Below are positions 5,142 through 8,197 of a DNA stretch of 8,197 bases, in pieces. The notes beneath the pieces were generated by a model. The model was not told the origin of the DNA and ran no database searches. It saw only the letters and a program-made list of their open reading frames with translations. How positions within the stretch are numbered: the first letter of the stretch is position 1; each line of letters begins with the position of its first letter. Source of the stretch: Streptococcaceae bacterium AM104-57 (GTDB lineage Bacteria > Bacillota > Bacilli > Lactobacillales > Streptococcaceae). The stretch spans positions 1 to 8,197 of the forward strand of contig JAQDPW010000043.1 in the NCBI GenBank assembly GCA_027659245.1, given 5' to 3'. A program made the translations under genes and the position numbers.

Positions 5142-5872
5142 GAGAATGGATAATCGCATTTTTAGATGAAAAACAAGGCTTGTCCAGTAATTCCAAGCAG
5201 TCTTACAAGTATGATTTAGAGCAATTTTTAGATATGATAGGAGAGCAAATTTCTGAGACTAATCTCAAGATTTATCAAGCTCAACTGTCAAGTTTGAAGA
5301 TTAGTGCTCAAAAACGTAAAGTTTCTGCTTGTAACCAGTTTCTCTACTTTCTCTATCAAAAAGGGGAACTCAAGACCTTTTATCGCATAGAATTGCTTAA
5401 ACAGGCCGAGCAGCAACAAGCAAAACCTGAGCTTTTGGACCTAGAATCCTTTTGGCAGGAAAGCGACTTTCCAGAGGGACGCTTACTGGCGCTCCTCATC
5501 TTGGAAATGGGACTCTTGCCAAGCGAGATTTTAACTCTAAAGGTTGCGGATATCAATCTGGATTTTCAAGTTTTGAGAATCAAGAAGGCTTCCCAACAAA
5601 GAATCTTGAGCCTTCCCACAAACTTGCTTGGGGAGTTAGAACCCTTGATGGGGCAGACCTACCTCTTTGAAAAAACTGGTAAGCCATACTCTCGTCAATG
5701 GGCCTTTCGTCAGTTAGAAGCCTTTCTAAAGGAAAAAGGTTTTTCAGACTTATCCGCTCAAGGATTGAGAGAACAGTTTATACTTAGACAAATTGAAGAG
5801 AAGGTTGACTTGTATGAAATCGCCAAAAAATTGGGATTAAAGACAGTCATGACCTTAGAAAAATACAGATAA
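5138..5872 (+). CDS. xerD: XerD-like tyrosine recombinase homologue with degenerate active site
   Basis: This 244-residue protein is shorter than XerD (about 298). It has a SAM-like core-binding region (1-80; [15 protein letters not shown]) and a C-terminal catalytic fold. Compared with the R-H-R-H/W-Y set of true recombinases, the first Arg is Leu127 (MGLLPSEIL instead of GLR-SE), the HxLRH motif reads QGLRE (only Arg211 kept, the two His replaced by Gln208 and Glu212), and LGH reads LGL (Leu234). The nucleophile Tyr243 is present in EKYR at the extreme end. Strand transfer is therefore unlikely. Streptococci resolve chromosome dimers with XerS, so this is not the dif recombinase. It sits directly before scpA with a TAATG overlap, so a non-enzymatic DNA-binding role in chromosome organisation is a reasonable but untested guess. 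Confidence 0.9.
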   Translation: MREWIIAFLDEKQGLSSNSKQSYKYDLEQFLDMIGEQISETNLKIYQAQLSSLKISAQKRKVSACNQFLYFLYQKGELKTFYRIELLKQAEQQQAKPELLDLESFWQESDFPEGRLLALLILEMGLLPSEILTLKVADINLDFQVLRIKKASQQRILSLPTNLLGELEPLMGQTYLFEKTGKPYSRQWAFRQLEAFLKEKGFSDLSAQGLREQFILRQIEEKVDLYEIAKKLGLKTVMTLEKYR

Positions 5873-6606
5873 TGGATATTAAATTAAAAGATTTTGAAGG
5901 GCCTCTAGATCTTCTATTACACTTGGTTTCCAAGTACCAGATGGATATCTATGATGTGCCTATTACAGAGGTTATTGAGCAGTATCTAGCCTACATATCA
6001 ACCTTACAAGCTATGCGTTTGGAAGTGGCAGGTGAATATATGGTGATGGCTAGTCAACTCATGCTGATCAAGAGTCGCAAGCTCTTGCCAAAGGTTGCAG
6101 AAGTGACAGATTTAGAAGATGATCTTGAACAGGACCTCCTTTCTCAGATTGAAGAATACCGCAAGTTTAAACTTTTGGGAGAGCAGTTGGAAGTCAAGCA
6201 CCAAGAACGAGCTCAATATTACTCAAAAGCTCCGACAGAGTTGATATACGAGGATGCAGAACTTGTGCACGATAAGACAACAATCGACCTTTTCTTAGCC
6301 TTTTCAACTTTGTTAGCTAAGAAAAAAGAAGAATTCTCGCAAAGTCACACAACCATTTTACGAGATGAGTACAAGATTGAGGATATGATGGTCATCGTTC
6401 GAGAAGCCTTGGTTGAAGGTCAACAACTATGCTTGCAGGATTTGTTTAAAGAAACCAAGGATTTACAAGAGGTCATCACGCTCTTTTTAGCGACCTTGGA
6501 GTTGATGAAAACCCAAGAAATTTTCTTGATCCAGGAAGAGAGTTTCGGAGACATCTATCTCATGAAAAAGAAAGAAGAAAATCAAGTAGAACAAATTCAG
6601 GCTTGA
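5872..6606 (+). CDS. scpA: Segregation and condensation protein A (kleisin)
   Basis: ScpA bridges the SMC heads and, with a ScpB dimer, forms the bacterial condensin that organises and separates chromosomes. The protein is 244 residues. Its N-terminal motif [21 protein letters not shown] is the SMC-neck-binding helix signature. It is followed by [36 protein letters not shown], an acidic middle ([17 protein letters not shown]) and a C-terminal winged helix (about 165-235) that contacts the SMC cap. The ATG shares its A with the xerD-like stop. The usual length and all family segments are present. Confidence 0.96.
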   Translation: MDIKLKDFEGPLDLLLHLVSKYQMDIYDVPITEVIEQYLAYISTLQAMRLEVAGEYMVMASQLMLIKSRKLLPKVAEVTDLEDDLEQDLLSQIEEYRKFKLLGEQLEVKHQERAQYYSKAPTELIYEDAELVHDKTTIDLFLAFSTLLAKKKEEFSQSHTTILRDEYKIEDMMVIVREALVEGQQLCLQDLFKETKDLQEVITLFLATLELMKTQEIFLIQEESFGDIYLMKKKEENQVEQIQA

Positions 6607-6618
6607 TAGAGAGGAAAT

Positions 6619-7188
6619 ATGAGTACTTTAGCAGAAATAGAAGCACTCCTGTTTGTGTCAGGTGAAGATGGGATTAGGGCTCGTCAGTTGGCAGAACTCT
6701 TATCGCTACCTCCAACAGGTATTCAGCAGAGTCTAGAAAAATTAGCCAAAAAGTATGAACAAGACCAGGATTCTAGTCTGGCCCTGATTGAGACAGGTGG
6801 TGCCTACAGATTGGTGACCAAGCCTCAATTCGCAGCTATTTTGCAAGAATATTCTAAGGCGCCCATCAACCAGAGTCTATCTCGAGCTGCGCTAGAAACC
6901 TTGTCCATCATTGCCTACAAGCAGCCTATCACACGGATAGAAATCGATGCCATCCGTGGTGTCAATTCTAGCGGAGCTCTAGCTAAGTTGCAGGCTTTTG
7001 ATCTGATAAAGGAAGACGGGAAAAAAGAGGTACTTGGACGCCCTAATCTCTATGTAACTACGGATTATTTCCTAGATTACATGGGTATTAATCATTTGGA
7101 AGAATTACCAGTGATTGATGAGCTTGACATTCAAGCCCAAGAAAGCCAATTATTTGGTGAAAGGATAGAAGAAGATGAGAATCAATAA
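6619..7188 (+). CDS. scpB: Segregation and condensation protein B
   Basis: ScpB dimerises through its N-terminal winged helix and binds the middle of ScpA in the SMC-ScpAB complex. The 189-residue protein shows both winged helices: about 1-80 ([25 protein letters not shown]) and about 95-165 ([45 protein letters not shown]). The acidic tail is normal. It follows scpA by 12 bases, the only true gap in the operon, and has GAGAGGAAAT just before the ATG. Confidence 0.96.
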   Translation: MSTLAEIEALLFVSGEDGIRARQLAELLSLPPTGIQQSLEKLAKKYEQDQDSSLALIETGGAYRLVTKPQFAAILQEYSKAPINQSLSRAALETLSIIAYKQPITRIEIDAIRGVNSSGALAKLQAFDLIKEDGKKEVLGRPNLYVTTDYFLDYMGINHLEELPVIDELDIQAQESQLFGERIEEDENQ

Positions 7189-7897
7189 ATATATTGCCCA
7201 CGCAGGAGTGGCCAGTAGGAGAAAAGCAGAGGAGTTGATCAAGCAAGGCTTGGTGACGGTCAATGGCCAAGTGGTGCGTGAACTAGCAACGACCATCAAG
7301 TCAGGCGACAAGGTCGAAGTGGAAGGTCAACCTATCTACAACGAAGAAAAGGTCTACTATCTGCTCAATAAACCTCGCGGTGTCATTTCCAGTGTGACAG
7401 ATGACAAGGGTCGCAAGACGGTTGTCGACCTCTTGCCTAATGTCAAAGAGCGCATCTACCCTGTGGGACGTTTGGACTGGGATACATCAGGAGTCTTGAT
7501 TTTGACCAATGATGGTGACTTTACAGATGAGATGATTCACCCACGTAATGAGATTGACAAGGTCTATGTGGCGCGTGTTAAAGGTGTGGCTAACAAGGAA
7601 AATCTTCGTCCTTTGACTCGTGGAGTTGAGATTGAAGGCAAGAAGACCAAGCCGGCTGTTTATGAGATTCTTAAAGTAGATCCAGTTAAAAACCGTTCAG
7701 TTGTACAGTTGACAATCCATGAGGGACGCAATCACCAGGTTAAAAAGATGTTTGAAGCTGTTGGTCTCCAAGTAGATAAACTTTCTCGAACTCGTTTTGG
7801 TCATCTAGACTTGACAGGTCTCCGTCCAGGAGAATCACGTCTTCTCAATAAAAAAGAAATCAGCCAACTACACACCATGGCTGTAACCAAGAAATAA
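7175..7897 (+). CDS. rluB: 23S rRNA pseudouridine synthase RluB (RsuA family)
   Basis: RluB isomerises a uridine near position 2605 of 23S rRNA (E. coli numbering) to pseudouridine. The 240-residue protein has an N-terminal S4 RNA-binding domain (1-60: [28 protein letters not shown]) and the RsuA-type catalytic domain, with [12 protein letters not shown], the catalytic Asp101 in [20 protein letters not shown], and [10 protein letters not shown]. It starts inside the end of scpB (14-bp overlap) with AAAGGATAGAAG upstream. The scpA-scpB-rluB order is common in Firmicutes. Assignment to RluB rather than RsuA rests on this context and length. Confidence 0.93.
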   Translation: MRINKYIAHAGVASRRKAEELIKQGLVTVNGQVVRELATTIKSGDKVEVEGQPIYNEEKVYYLLNKPRGVISSVTDDKGRKTVVDLLPNVKERIYPVGRLDWDTSGVLILTNDGDFTDEMIHPRNEIDKVYVARVKGVANKENLRPLTRGVEIEGKKTKPAVYEILKVDPVKNRSVVQLTIHEGRNHQVKKMFEAVGLQVDKLSRTRFGHLDLTGLRPGESRLLNKKEISQLHTMAVTKK

Positions 7898-8133
7898 TGA
7901 AACGAATTTTAATAGCGCCTGTGCGCTTTTACCAACGTTTTATCTCCCCAACCTTTCCACCCTCTTGCAGATTTGAGCCCACTTGTTCAAATTACATGAT
8001 TGAGGCTATTGAAAAACATGGCCTCAAGGGAGTCCTTATGGGACTGGCTAGGATATTACGTTGCCATCCTTGGTCTAAAACGGGTAAAGATCCAGTGCCA
8101 GACCACTTTTCATTAAAAAGAAATACCAAGTAA
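7897..8133 (+). CDS. yidD: YidD, membrane protein insertion efficiency factor
   Basis: YidD is a small membrane-associated protein that assists insertion of inner-membrane proteins; in many bacteria it lies beside yidC, but not here. The 78-residue protein has an amphipathic N-terminus ([12 protein letters not shown]) and the family signature [19 protein letters not shown] with Cys24 and Cys30, then RILRCHPW (Cys56) and DPVP. The usual GGxDPVP reads TGKDPVP, a mild variant. Its ATG shares the final A of the rluB stop (TAATG). It is the last gene of the run visible here. Confidence 0.95.
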   Translation: MKRILIAPVRFYQRFISPTFPPSCRFEPTCSNYMIEAIEKHGLKGVLMGLARILRCHPWSKTGKDPVPDHFSLKRNTK

Positions 8134-8197
8134 AAAGAGGCTGGGCAAAAACTAAATTTCAGCAGAAAATCAAGTAAATCTTCCCACAATAAAACGC
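8134..8197. repeat. Start of a probable streptococcal intergenic repeat, cut by the window end
   Basis: The stop of yidD is followed at once by AAAAGAGGCTGGGCAAAAAC and, at the end, CCCACAATAAAACGC. From memory, GAGGCTGGGnCAAAA-type units occur in many mitis-group intergenic regions, often with an AAACGCATAGT...ACTATGCGTTT hairpin that could serve as terminator. Only the left part is inside the window, so neither the repeat nor a terminator is proven. Confidence 0.35.

Noticed and set aside
5452..5670. Second plus-strand frame inside the xerD-like gene
   Set aside because: It is an alternative frame with low-likelihood composition, and the main frame is conserved across it.
1..8197. CRISPR arrays, tRNA or rRNA genes, phage or toxin-antitoxin genes, restriction or defence systems
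   Set aside because: No regularly spaced repeats, cloverleaf-like or rRNA-like segments, or relevant protein motifs were seen on either strand; the genes are either tre-locus remains or common housekeeping genes.

Overview
The window looks like a chromosomal segment of a mitis-group Streptococcus (S. mitis, S. pneumoniae or a close relative). The basis is low-GC DNA, gene content in the order I know from pneumococcus (tre locus, yneF, murI, rdgB, yfcE-like, cbpB, xerD-like, scpA, scpB, rluB, yidD), and a RUP element, a small repeat typical of S. pneumoniae and S. mitis. Protein matches are from memory of the families; no search was run.

Left third (1-1828): a decaying trehalose locus beside a transposon remnant. 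The 3' part of an IS630-family transposase gene (1-270) has lost a block inside its catalytic domain. The repressor gene treR (317-868, minus) is open but lacks its whole DNA-binding domain. The divergent transporter gene treP starts at 1057 with a good promoter and RBS, but a 104-bp RUP with a TA target duplication interrupts it after codon 19. After the RUP, treP continues for about 156 codons and then joins in frame to the last 45 codons of treC, so most of both genes is missing. The three tre lesions together predict a strain that cannot take up and use trehalose by this route.

Middle (1829-2423): a strong terminator ends the tre remnant. The small membrane protein gene yneF has its own extended -10 promoter. 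It is followed by a hairpin and a 206-bp gap that carries a candidate murI promoter and an inverted repeat in the leader.

Right two thirds (2424-8133): nine co-directional housekeeping genes with 1- to 25-bp overlaps or, once, a 12-bp gap, so very probably one operon. They cover D-glutamate for peptidoglycan (murI), removal of non-canonical purine nucleotides (rdgB), a YfcE-type phosphodiesterase, a CBS-pair protein of the c-di-AMP-binding CbpB type, a degenerate XerD-like protein, the ScpA and ScpB partners of SMC, a 23S rRNA pseudouridine synthase (RluB) and YidD. The last 64 bases look like the start of a recurrent streptococcal intergenic repeat cut by the window edge.

I see no undescribed system here. 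The most interesting content is the layered wreckage of the tre locus, where several breakpoints can be read almost to the base.
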